The position numbers and the translations under genes are program-made. Source: Owenia fusiformis (Eukaryota > Annelida > Polychaeta > Sabellida > Oweniidae). From it: a stretch of DNA of 64,000 bases. The notes beneath the pieces are model-generated. The model did not search any database. It saw nothing but the letters and a program-made list of their open reading frames with translations, and was not told where the DNA came from. The stretch spans positions 5,095,341 through 5,159,340 of the forward strand of contig CAIIXF020000008.1 of NCBI GenBank assembly GCA_903813345.2, in the 5' to 3' direction. Below, piece by piece: positions 34,309 to 46,300 of the stretch (positions within the stretch are counted from its first letter, which is position 1; the number at the start of each line of letters is the position of its first letter).

Positions 34309-37300
34309 TCATGTTAGTCTGTATATATATGCATCAGGGACTGTGATATATCTCAACCATCTATATGGCACATAGGAGTGCTGTGTATCAAACACTCTCA
34401 CATATTGCAGATGGATTCTAGAGCAGACATAACCTGCCAGTTCAAAGTTTATAGACACACTTCCCATTTCTTGGAGGGCAGTTTCGGAGGATGCATCAAT
34501 TGAGAGCTGAAAGAACACAAAACCTAGATTCATTTATACACATGGATACAGGGTGACCCACAAAAGCAGAACGCTAATCCTTTATTTGGAATTGTGGGTT
34601 CTGTTTTTTGGTTCACCCTGTATGATCAATATATAACATTTATTTCACTGGTATTATACATCCAGAAATCACTTTTCAGTTATAATAGTAATCACAACTA
34701 AATATTGCATAACTCTTAAGAAAAGATGGAAGTGAATAAAGCACAACATGCAAAATGTTACCACCTGCCATTTGTTACAGATGCCACTAAATGCCAATGA
34801 TCAAACATTGTCCATAGAAAAGTTGGAGACCAGAGCAATGTGTAAGTAGTGGTGACTTAAGAATGGGTAGTAAATAATAAATTACCAACTCAAATATTTA
34901 TTAATCCCTAACCTGTATTCTTGCAGTTGCATGAGTTCCTCCTGTCATTCTACCAACTGTCCACAAAACACTGTTCTCCTTTCTCTCTGCACTGCCTCCG
35001 CCAACATCTGTGCGCACCCTGTATATTAAGACATAGAAGTATGCATTCTGAATACAAACATAAAATGCATCCTGAATAATAAAAGAGTTGCGGTCCAAAC
35101 AACACTGTTCTCACTTCTCTCTGCACTGCCTCCACCAACATCTGTGCGCACCCTGTATATTAAGACAATATAGAAGTATGCATTCTGAATACAAACATAA
35201 AATGCATCCTGAATAATAAAAGAGTTGCGGTCCAAACAACACTGTTCTCACTTCTCTCTGCACTGCCTCCACCAACATCTGTGCGCACCCTGTATATTAA
35301 GACATAGAAGTATGCATTATGAATAGAAGAAAAAAATGCTCCCTGAACAATGAAAGAGTTACCTAGCTAAATAATCTTTAACATATTACATTTAAAGTCT
35401 CCGCCACCTTAAAAGTACAAGTTCAATGTCAAATTTTTGAAAAATGATTTCCTTTACCATGTTACTTTCTTATTTAAAATAAAGTATAAAGTTATGAGTG
35501 TAAAGCCTTTTTTCAGGAAAGTACCCTTGCATTGTTTTTCAATAAATCTGGTCAGAAGTCATTGCCAGCTTCAAAATAATACTGATAGTTCATGACTTAT
35601 AGCCAAAGAAGAACCCTTTTTATTTACTTTTTATATCTGAGAGAAATATGTCAAAGCAATAAAAATACAGTTATGTGCTAAAGTTACACTTCAGCATTAG
35701 GGAAATGTCAACCTTTGCCATTTTAAAAGGAAACCCTTAGTAAACCTACCTAGTTGTTGAGTGCGGTAATGGTACATTCACAGTGACTTTAACAGCATGA
35801 CTGTTATGTGGCAGACTGCAATGTAACTGGAGAAGGAGGGTAAGACTACCCTCCGAGGTCTCCTTCTCACATCTTAATCTGAATGGTAGACTCCCTGGCA
35901 GGTCCTGGGTGATCTGATAAGTCATCAGCGCAAACTACAAGCAAGGAGTATCCTGAGTATACCTTCCAACAATTGGCCAATTGACAACATGAGTTTTTTA
36001 ATAACATGAGAATCAGAGTTTTTGAATTCTTTCAAAAATCAGATCAAAATGAATTTAAAATGGAAATCAAGAACATTTAATCTAAATATGGGAGTTTTTT
36101 GGGAAAATACTGTGGCGCAGTGGCAACCCGTAACATGAAGGGGTAAAACTGCTTCATCATTAGCTATTTAACCCAGTTACTATTGAAGGAAAAATCAAAT
36201 GGGTTTTATACTCTATCACCTAAATTGTACCAAAAATGTCATCCCTTTATTTTGAGCAAGCCTTTACCTCTCCTTGTGGTGGAGTAACAGACAACACTCC
36301 AGACTCTAGCTCTGTTGTGGATACGTTCTCATGGTAACTGCAGTGGTCTACATGAACTCCTCCATAACCTTAAATGAAAGGTTCAAAGCTCACATTTTCA
36401 TGCAAATCTAGGTTTTCAAATGGGATGTCAAAGAACAACCTATTAGGGCTTACAAAAGGGACGAAATCATTTCAGGGGTGGCGCATGAATGCTTCCCTCA
36501 TTGACTCATACTGTACGTATTATTGATCACATTTTTGGTTTCCGAAACAAACCTTGTTTGGTCAAATCTGACACAATTGGTTCTGATAGGCCAATTTTGA
36601 GACAGGGGGAGCCAATCAGAAAGCTCTTCATCATCACATTCCCACTCACACTGCTCCTTTGCAGGACACCCTAGAAACAAATACTCATAATATATTTTGT
36701 TAAAGTTTTAAAATGTCGTTGAAATCTTTGTTCAATGGACATGATATGCTTACTCAATCACTAAATTCTTCCAATTTCTTAAATTTAATGGCAGATGCTG
36801 TATAGAGTACTGTCAAACACTCACCTCTGCATTAAAATATGCAGTCAACCTCTCGATGACATCAACAAAAATTTCGTTCCTGCGATCCTCCTACAAATAA
36901 ATGATTGGCGATAGTAGTGCTAAGTACAGTAAGTATGAATGTCAAAGATAAATCCTCAATAGTGTAAGTCAATGGAGTAACTATATGTAACTAGTGCTCT
37001 CTTCAGAAGTATATACATAGACTATGGGCATAGCTTGCCTAAATATACATGTATCTGACATAGCACCAATTTTACAAAGCATCACATACTTTACAAGCAT
37101 GAGCTCTAACAATTCAATTGGTTCTCTCTACAGTTCACTTAAAGGAGAAATGCAATGTATATATAAATACATACATACTTTGGACAGCTTTCACATGGGC
37201 ATCACATACCATATCGGTTTGAGCTCTAACAATTCAATCAGTGCTCTCTACAGTTCATAAATAAATATGTTTGGGCAAAGCGTTCCTTCATAGATCTGAC

Positions 37301-40180
37301 ATAGCCCCAACTGTAGTATCTAGGCATCACATACCATATCAGTTTGAGCTCTAACGACTGGCTTGTCTGCAGCGTTGGCTGGTACAGTACGGCTATGTAG
37401 ACCAAACAACCCAGATGTGGCCTGTTCATTGGTGGAGTCACATCTCACCATAACTGGCTCACTCTGTATGTACGGCTTCAACTTCCCCGTAGATGTCAGC
37501 TGGACCTCACCATAGTCCTAAATAGGATATGCAACAGCTAGATATGATTTTACATGTATCATTTTAAAAATTACACTTATATTAAATTTTCAAATCATCC
37601 AAAGTATATTTTTTTAAGAATTTATCAAAATATAGTTGTTGTTTCTCTGCGCTTATTTACTAAATATATTTCAAACTTTTTCAGTATGATTAGAAACTTA
37701 CCATAAATTCTGCCAGTATTTCTTCAATTAGCATGAAATTTGCATTGATGACATCAGCACATAATGCACCACAGAAGTCCTTGCAGACCTGATATAACCT
37801 GAGGAAAGAACAGTCAGCATTTTAAAAAAGGCCAACTTAAGGACATTTATCTGTGTGGTATATTGATAGACGTGTGTGACCTAAGGAAAACACCTCCAAT
37901 GTAAATTGTAGAAACTGCGCAACCTGTTAAATCTACAGGCATGAAATGCTTTGCATCTGGACCCCTACATTGCATTGACAGGTACATGTAGAAAATGCAA
38001 TTTACACGGAGGACCTCTATGGCATAGCTAGGTATGAAATGCTTACCTTGATAAAACCTCTATTGTATAGACAGATATATTTACCTTGATAGAACCTCTA
38101 TTGCATGGACAGGTATGACATGTTATTTACCTTGATAGAACCTCTGTTGCATGGACAGGTATGACATGTTATTTACCTGGATAGAACCTCTGTTGCATGG
38201 ACAGGTATGGCATATTATTTACCTGAATAGAACTTCTGTTGCATGGACAGGTATGGCATGTTATTTACCTGAATAGAACCTCTATTGCATGGACAGGTAT
38301 GACATGTTATTTACCTGGATAGAACCTCTATTGCATGGACAGGTATGACATGTTATTGACCTGGATAGAACCTCTATTGCATGGACAGGTATGACATGTT
38401 ATTTACCTGGATAGAACCTCTATTGCATGGACAGGTATGACATGTTATTTACCTGGATAGAACCTCTATTGCATGGACAGGTATGACATGTTATTTACCT
38501 GAATAGAACCTCTATTGCATGGACAGGTATGACATGTTATTTACCTGGATATGACCTCTATTGCATGGACAGGTATGACATGTTATTGACCTGGATAGAA
38601 CCTCTTTGGATGAACAGGTATGACATGTTATTTACCTGAATAGAACCTCTATTGCATGGACAGGTATGACATGTTATTTACCTGGATAGAACCTCTATTG
38701 CATGGACAGGTATGACATGTTATTTACCTGGATAGAACCTCTATTGCATAGACAGGTATGACATGTTATTTACCTTGATAGAACCTCTATTGCATGGACA
38801 GGTATGACATGTTATTTACCTTGATAGAACCTCTATTGCATGGACAGGTATGACATGTTATTTACCTGGATAGAACCTCTATTGCATGGACAGGTATGAC
38901 ATGTTATTGACCTGGATAGAACCTCTATTGCATGGACAGGTATGACATGTTATTTACCTTGATAGAACCTCTATTGCATGGACAGGTATGACATGTTATT
39001 TACCTGGATAGAACCTCTATTGCATGGACAGGTATGACATGTTGTTTGCAGACCAGTACAAAGAATAAGTCACTTCTTTTGATGTTGTAGTAATGCACCT
39101 TCCCAACCTCCTAATCACAAGACAATATTATGTTAAATGTACTATAAGCTTCACTGTATATGAACAGAACATCTTAGGTACAGAACATATTATATATTTC
39201 TACTGCCAACACTGTTTATGTTCAAACCTAGGCGGTATAACATGTATAACTTACCATAAACTTTATTTATGAAATAAATTATTTTTAAAAAAAATCTTAT
39301 ATATCTTAGGAACATTAGATATTATTGCAGCTTGGTACTGCTAGTTATCTTTTTCAATATTTTGCTGATATGAAATATTGACATCAATATAGCTACCAAT
39401 CTTGTAGAGGCCTTAAAGATTTTTCTTTTAATAAGTAAATATGTAAGAACACGTAACCAAGCAACCAAATAAGTAAGTTACTCAGTGATTTCTAACTTAG
39501 GGATTTTCTATTAATTACACTCTTTAATACTTGATGTTATACTTTTATATGCCTTTTGGTGTCACTATTTCTCATGTATTCTTTTTGTATATAACTTTTC
39601 CTAAATAAATAAATAAGCTTGAAGTTACTAAAGTTAGTCATATACTCGTTAGTTATGTATATTATACATTTATTTATTGCCCTTTATATAACGGAGATAC
39701 ATTTCTACATATTACATGTATATAGTTACTAAATCAGTAAGTCACATATATTTAGTCTCATTATTCAGCTAGTAAGTTTGCCATCTATAGCATGACAGAA
39801 CAAACTTTTAATTTTCTTACCATATGAGGAGGGGGCCTTCCAATTCCACTCTGAAGTTTCCCAACAAAGATTTTCAGTGCAGATTGTTCAACATCAAATC
39901 TGTCTGTCAAATTATTAAGGAAATTCATTGGAATGATCAACAAGTGCACTAATTGAAAGCACTTGACAATAAATACAACACAATTGTTTACTTAGTTTGC
40001 ACAAAGCTATCTCATCTAAAGATGGCTATGTGCAAATATAGTAAACAATTGTATTGGATATATAAATGAAAGAGAAAGTAGACCTGCCAGCAAATTTTAT
40101 GAAAAGAGGATACAATTTTTGCGAATCAAAATCTCTCCCTTCGACGACATAATCCATATCTCTGAGGCTCCCAAAGACAT
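34309..40180 (-). CDS. AP4M1: AP-4 adaptor complex subunit mu (complete, 11 exons, 436 aa)
   Basis: Medium subunit of the AP-4 coat adaptor, which selects cargo such as ATG9 at the trans-Golgi network. Exons in order: 40114-40180, 39821-39903, 39004-39110, 37702-37798, 37335-37517, 36825-36890, 36553-36670, 36268-36368, 35750-35934, 34913-35018, 34309-34506. Phases agree at every junction and the sum is 437 codons with stop, close to the human length of about 453. Residues 1-140 form the longin-like N-terminal domain (SEIWIMSSKGEILIRKN; VCKDFCGAL). The mu-homology domain starts near 183 (RRNEIFVDVIERL) and ends in the hallmark PYRWLRYITVPDAYIYRL. The final Y-R-W-x-R-Y and DAYIYR pattern favours AP-4 over AP-1/AP-2 mu. 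The ATG at 40180 is the first in frame. Edges of exons 3, 5 and 10 are tandemly duplicated into adjacent introns with their splice sites. It faces ATP6V1D head to head. Confidence 0.95.
34549..34620. mobile_element. Minimal 72-bp MITE, CAGGGTGAGCC family
   Basis: CAGGGTGACCCACAAAA at one end and TTTTGGTTCACCCTG at the other, with TA outside both. It lies in the last AP4M1 intron, about 40 bp upstream of the final exon's acceptor, inside the branch-point zone. Confidence 0.75.
34745..34856 (-). repeat. Dispersed ~150-bp repeat family, minus-strand copy
   Basis: Reads AACATGCAAAATGTTACCAC on plus, the inverse of the family end, and finishes AGTGGTGAC. It lies in the last AP4M1 intron, so it is in sense orientation with that gene. 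Confidence 0.7.
34960..35360 (-). repeat. Three tandem ~135-bp copies of the AP4M1 exon 10 acceptor region
   Basis: Units start at 34960, 35094 and 35231. Each contains, on the AP4M1 strand, the intron end TCTTAATATACAG, the AG, and the first 59 nt of exon 10 (GTGCGCACAGATGTTGG...). The unit at 34960 is part of the real exon, which continues to 34913; the other two are cut off and run into intron sequence. Acceptor AGs fall next to 35018, 35152 and 35289. Frame-preserving translation from the upstream copies keeps VRTDVGGGSAER but then reaches a stop within the unit, so their use would truncate the protein. The copies differ by few bases, suggesting recent expansion. Confidence 0.9.
37081..37360 (-). 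repeat. Tandem ~120-bp copies of the AP4M1 exon 5 donor edge
   Basis: Around the true donor (exon end 37335) the AP4M1 strand reads GTTAGAGCTCAAACTGATATG|GTATGTGATG. Nearly the same sequence with donor recurs ending at about 37210, and a weaker version (GTTAGAGCTCATGC... with GTATGTGATG) at about 37090, spacings about 125 and 120 bp. A CTCTCTACAGTTCA segment and a GATCTGACATAG segment recur at the same spacing. A further partial trace is near 36985. Confidence 0.75.
38040..39049 (-). repeat. 46-bp minisatellite made from the AP4M1 exon 3 donor boundary, about 22 copies
   Basis: On plus the unit is GATAGAACCTCTATTGCATG-GACAGGTATGACATGTTATTTACCTG. On the AP4M1 strand it reads as the last part of exon 3, encoding IPVHAIEVLSR, then a donor (TATCCAG|GTAAATAA). 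The copy at 39004-39049 is the real exon end. About 21 more copies fill the following intron toward 38040, with two or three eroded ones to about 37960. Most copies keep AG|GTAAAT; about three have the weaker GTCAAT. Since 46 is not a multiple of three and an in-frame TAA sits directly behind the normal donor, skipping that donor would end translation. Confidence 0.92.
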
Positions 40181-40358
40181 TTTGGTATTTTGTACGAGAT
40201 AATTAACAACTGGTTGTGTTAATCCACGATCCAATGCAAAAGATATTACACGTAAAATAATTTCTTGCTTGAACTTTTCACTAATTTGTTTTGACCTACA
40301 TCCGGGTTTGTAGCTCGTGATTGAATTTGCGCATGCGCAATAAAAATAATATTTAGAA
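40181..40358. promoter_or_regulatory. Bidirectional promoter of AP4M1 and ATP6V1D with NRF1 palindrome
   Basis: Only 178 bp separate the two divergent start codons. TGCGCATGCGCA at 40328-40339 is a perfect 12-bp palindrome matching the NRF1 binding consensus, a common core of TATA-less housekeeping promoters. It lies about 20 bp before the ATP6V1D ATG, so it may be near the transcription start or in the 5' UTR. No convincing TATA box is placed for either gene. Confidence 0.7.
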
Positions 40359-43300
40359 ATGGCTTCCGACAGAATTGCTATCTTTCCTTCTCGAATGTAA
40401 GTATTGCAGCTTTCTGTTTATATTTTGAAAGCTTATATATGTGAATTGAAATATTTCTCTCAACTCTAATCATAAAATAGATGTTTATATTTTAAGGGGT
40501 GATAGTCAAAACTGCGATCAAAGTTTGTTTTCACACCCACATCCCTATTATCGCCCAATTATAGAAAACTTGTAGTATGTATCCAACAGACTGACTAGAA
40601 GTCAGTCTGTTATGATGTACTACTTTCCTGTGGAAATTGCAGTGAAACTTTTTGCACAAAATTATCAATTAGAGGAACCATTTATTCAATAAAATAAACA
40701 TTACAAAATGTCAATTAAATAATAAGGTACAATTAAATGCAATAAAAAGTAAGACAGCACATTGTCAAGTGGAAATAAAGCTAGTTGAAGTAACAGATGT
40801 GCAAATTAATTTTACCCAATCGGCCATTTTGAATAGCACTTCCTATGTAAACAAATACTTTGGATTACCAAAGTTTAACATAGGTGCCTTATAGTCTGAA
40901 TATAATTCAGACTAAATAGGATACAGTCTAGAAAACTTGTCAAAATAATTATTAAAAATTATTTTTATTAACATTTTTAGCTCACTATGCCCCGCCCCTG
41001 ACGGCTATATCAAAAACTATTAATATGTATAATACGACATGTATTAAAAAATTAAACATTAACGTCAATTTGCAAGCAGATACAACCAGAGATGTAGTTC
41101 AACGTCGTTAAACTCAATAACGGCGTTCTTTATTATTAGGAATTTTCTTGGGGCCATTATTGAGTTTAACCTCCATGCTATTCTTTCCTTTGATGCAAGT
41201 TGTGGATCTATCGAAACCACTTTTCCTCGCTAATATGACACTGATACTTAACAATAATATAAAACCACATTTCATCAGGCGATTTCACATAATATTATTG
41301 TGTTAAATGTTCATTTTTAATCGTAAAATGAGTCTTATTCTTACCAATTTATGAGACGAATATTTATACCGGCAATGTCTGTCTGTGCGTCGCCAAAGTA
41401 AACTTGGTCAGCGAAACGAAATTGTTCTTCAATATTGATATTTATTATAACCATCCAGTACTATGACACGAAGATTGTCTTTATTCAAACAGCGCGTGTA
41501 TTCACCCAAGTTTACTCTATTGTTATTTATAAAAACTTTAAAAAGCAACATTATTGATGCATTTGATTACTGGTAATTTCAGCTCAAAGAAATATAGATG
41601 TCATTGATTGTGCTAGATTGTGATTGTGTTGAATAATTGTGCCTAAATATTAAATTATGGTAATTGTTCATGGTTTTCTGCTTGCAAAAACATACCTAGG
41701 AATACACTCAATTGTTTATAACTGGGATCATGTATTTTACTCAGCATACATGCTTTGTAACAATTGTTACATTTTAATAACTTCAATGTGGTGATGTATT
41801 GTGATAAGATTACATGTACAGTGATCTCCCCATGTCACTTTTACCGGGGGCTCCCCCTACTTGAAACCAAAGGCCCCCCAGTTGGCACCCAGTTGGCATC
41901 TGCACTTCAACTTCTGATTTAAAGAATGAGTGAAGTAAGCACCTACACTGAGATATTGTGAGCGTAGCGAGTGCTGATTTTTTTAGACTTGAAATCTTGC
42001 ACCCAGTTGAAAATTTTTTTGGGGGAGAACACTGATGTATAAGCATGGTTGTTTTATTCCTAGCTCTTAAATGTATGATGTTCTTAATAAAATTAAACAG
42101 AAGTTTTGTTTATGCTATTTTATAAAACATATTTTTCTACAATGATATTTCATTTACTCAATGAGAGAAAAGTTAAACACATGTGTTTTATCACGATATT
42201 GGAGCAAGTAAATGTACTTTTAACCTATACTTCACACCTGATTTATCTCGATACCTCCAAATCTGATTTTTTTTCAAATCAACACTTTTCAGCTTTTTTC
42301 GATCTCATTACTCTAATGTTAAAAAACCTTACTTGATCGTCATTAAACATTCAGTCAAAATGATGTCATACTATCTAGTATTTGAAATGTACATGTAAAA
42401 GTACATCAAGAAATATTGCTTCAAATATTGTTGATCAATTTTGAAAAATTTTTGTTTTGGAAAATGTAAATGCTACTACGGGGAGATTCAACATATAAAG
42501 TCACAAAAAGTGAAATATGTTTTCTTGTATTGGACAGATAATATTTTCTTTTACATTATTTTAATTTGCATAACTATGTCATGCTATGTGACCTGAATGA
42601 GCCACCTGGTGGTGAAACTGGTAACTACCTCCTCGCATCTGAGTTATTACAATGGGAAATCACTGACTTTCTGGGAGAGAAAACTTTGGCACAATATATA
42701 TTTAAACATGTTAAGAAAAATATCTAATTATTCAGTATCACATGCTTGCGTCTGTCCATGGACGTATATCATCTTTAGCATTTTAGCCAGAAATTGACCA
42801 TAATTCTGAAAATAAAACAGGAAAAAAAGTAGGAAACTTAATCATGTTTATCGCAAGCCTCCTACAGTATTACAATATTTTGTACTTATATATAGGATAA
42901 CCGGGTTTTTTTTCGTTTTATGAACTTGTTTCGTTCAGTGTTGCTAACGGCGGTTTATTCCTGAAAGGATTTGCCATTTCGATGTTACCGGAACCAGAAC
43001 AGAGTTTTCTAAACTAAGAAAAAGCCTTCTCCCAACATTTTCATAATTATACATCGATGAGGTTACAGGGGGGTATGTGATGATTTGTATTTATTCATAA
43101 GGTATGTATGCATGCGTTGATCACATTATTTCTGTAACGATACCATCTTATTACGGTTTAATTAGTTCCGCATGTCGAAACCTGCTGAACGATTAAATGA
43201 TCGCATCAAGGGCAAAATCATCATGGAAGTTAGACCTAGCCGGGGCCATAAGACATGTCAGATAAGAAACGAGGCCCAGGCTAGGTCTAATGTTGTTGGA

Positions 43301-46300
43301 CTACCAGAGATGAGACTCACTTTTTTCAACTGTTGGGGACCTTCTTCCAAGGCTTACTGAACACAGAATGACTTCTGTCAGCTCGGTAGAGTAATCTAAG
43401 GCTCTGGTGTAAAGCCCCTCTTGCAAGCCTGTGGTAGAGTCCATTGGCCCAAGGACGTGTATTAGAAATTAAGTCGAGTGGCAATGAATTTGACTTGCTG
43501 CTTGCATTATTGCATATTATACTTTAGCAAAGGGAAATGATAGAAACTTAGCATTAAATCATTCGGGAAAAACTGTTAACTATTCCCCACTTATAATTTA
43601 TTCACATTCAAGAAATATGCAAGCCAAACGTTTGAAATTTTTTGGGAAATATAAAGAATTTTACGATAACTATATTCCCGATTGTTCTGACCCGACCCAT
43701 AATTGGTGTAGTTGTTTGTGACCCGACCTTAGATTCGGGTTGACTTCGGGTCAGTGTGACACCTCTAATAATTGGTGAATAAAAAACATATACTGACTAT
43801 GATTGATAATGCATTCATTATATTTGGTTTTGATTTTCTTAGATATGACATACAATTTTTGAGGGGACTATACCCCAGGATTCATAGATGAACAGACATA
43901 TCTTCATTAAATGGCTTTTTATAAATAAAGGATCACTGTTTCTCACCTAGGGAGTTCAGACTTTTTCAAAAAGTATCATTTGGGACAACCCTTTAGCTTA
44001 TATGTAAGGTCACAGAGCAGAGGATTTTATTGAGAGTCAATATCATCTTCTACAAGTCTAAGCTTGTATTGCACAATGTATTGCTTTGGCACATCCTTCT
44101 TTTCAAAATATTTTTTGTTTCCAATCATATAGTAGTGTACATGTATTTACATACTGTTTTCAGGGCCTTGACGACCATGAAGGGGAAGTTGAAAGGTGCA
44201 CAAAAAGGTCACAGTTTATTGAAGAAGAAGGCAGATGCTTTAACTCTCAGGTTTAGACAGATCCTCAAGAAAATCATTGAGGTGAATTGATTTTAATTTC
44301 AAATAATTCATCATTGCATTTTGCACCTCTTGGTTTAAGATCCCATTCATATATCCCATAGTCTTCTTTAGGTTTTTTGATTTAATGTATTTTGCTGCAT
44401 GAAATGGTAATTTACTATGTATTATCAAATATTCTAGACTAAAATGTTGATGGGTGATGTCATGAAAGAGGCAGCATTTTCATTGGCTGAGGCAAAGTTT
44501 GCTTCGGGTGAAATAAACCACATGGTTCTGCAAAATGTCAGCAAGGCTCAGACAAAAGTTCGCTTTAAAAAGGACAATGTAGCTGGTAAGAAATTTGGGT
44601 ATTGTTCAAAATAAAAATGTGAGTTATCATCTTCAAATGAATGAAGGATTTATCAATCTATACATTTCTTGGTTGTTTACCTATGGTAGACTAAGGTTCA
44701 TGTTCAGTTTTATGTCACACTATTCATTTTCATGTTGACATTCTAAAAGATTTTATCTGAGCTCTATGTTCTCTATGGTTGATTTGATGTACAATGCACA
44801 ATACTACTGTATGTCTTTTACGACAACCTAATTAAGTTCTGGCAAGACCCTGAATTACAATAAACCACATCTACTTTAAATAAATGTTTCTCCTCCCCAA
44901 AATCTTCACAATGTTAATAACTACTTTGGATAACAATTGACTCCAAGAATACAAGTACAGTCTGTAGTATACAAGGCTCTATATATTGGTTGAAATTATT
45001 TCAGGTGTCCAACTACCAATATTTGAACACTATACAGATGGGACAGACAGTAAGTTACATTATTATTGCACACTGGTTATATTGCGCATTTTAAATAGAT
45101 CACATACCTTAGAAATGTATTACTTGAAAAAAATCATAGAGCATCTAACAGATTTTACCATACCGTGCATCTTGCAGATTTAACGAATTTTCTTGCAGAA
45201 TTGCTTCCTTCTCTAGGTTACTCATTTTGTCCAATTTATGGTGGAACAAGTGCTTGTTTTACCACGAGGCCTTGTTCTATTGAGCCAAACCCATAACATG
45301 CTAAAACTGGGTGTTGTGTATCAAGAAACTTGGCGCTAAACCACCATTTACATTTAAATTCTGTTGTTTTTCAGCGTATGAACTAACTGGGCTATCCCGT
45401 GGTGGTCAACAGTTAGGCAAACTAAAGAAGAACTATAGCAAAGCTGTGGAGTTATTGGTGGACCTTGCCTCCCTGCAAACATCCTTTATTACATTGGATG
45501 AAGTCATTAAGATAACCAATAGGAGAGTTAACGCTATTGAGCATGGTTAGTGCTGATTGGTTTGTTCCTAAAATGTTGGCATTGACAACTTTGTCAAATA
45601 ACACTGCAAAAGATCATTTTGAAATCGGGACTCAGAATAGAAAAAAAGCCTTCATCATGACTGTATGCTCAAACATCAGTATATCAAGTAAAAGTCTTTT
45701 GATGAAGTAAATCCAATAATGAGCATATACAGTGCACAATTTTTATGTTAACCCTTTGAGTTCTATACGCTACTAGAGAAATTCACTTACATAGTATACA
45801 TGTACTCTATATTTCAGTGATCATTCCCCGTATAGAGAATACACTCGCCTACATTTCCACTGAGTTAGATGAAAGAGAGAGAGAAGAGTTCTTTAGGTAA
45901 TTTTTCTAAATTCATTAATTGAGCTGTTTTAGTGCAAATTGTGATTGATGGACTTGTTATAAATATATTCATGAGTTCAAAGTGCTTAGACAAACAACCA
46001 AATACTGATAACCTTGGCTCAAATTTAAACCCATCAGATGGATATGTTAATCTTGACCTAGTGAATTTCCCTGCTCATCACCCTAATTTTCTGAGATTAT
46101 TAGAATTAGAGAGTATTTTTGAGAAACAATAAAAGTTTAGTGATGTGGTGCCAAATTAATACAGAATTTGATTTTGAACAGAGAAGTGCAGCCAATGACT
46201 TCAAAATCACCAAAAAGTCGAATGACATTCTACATTTCCTCCAAGCTTAGTATGTGTTTGACTTACATTAGACAGCTACTTCTGAAGACAGGTGAAACCA

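Noticed and set aside
38040-39049. CRISPR-like regular repeat
   Set aside because: There are no spacers; units are contiguous and derive from an AP4M1 exon boundary in an animal genome.
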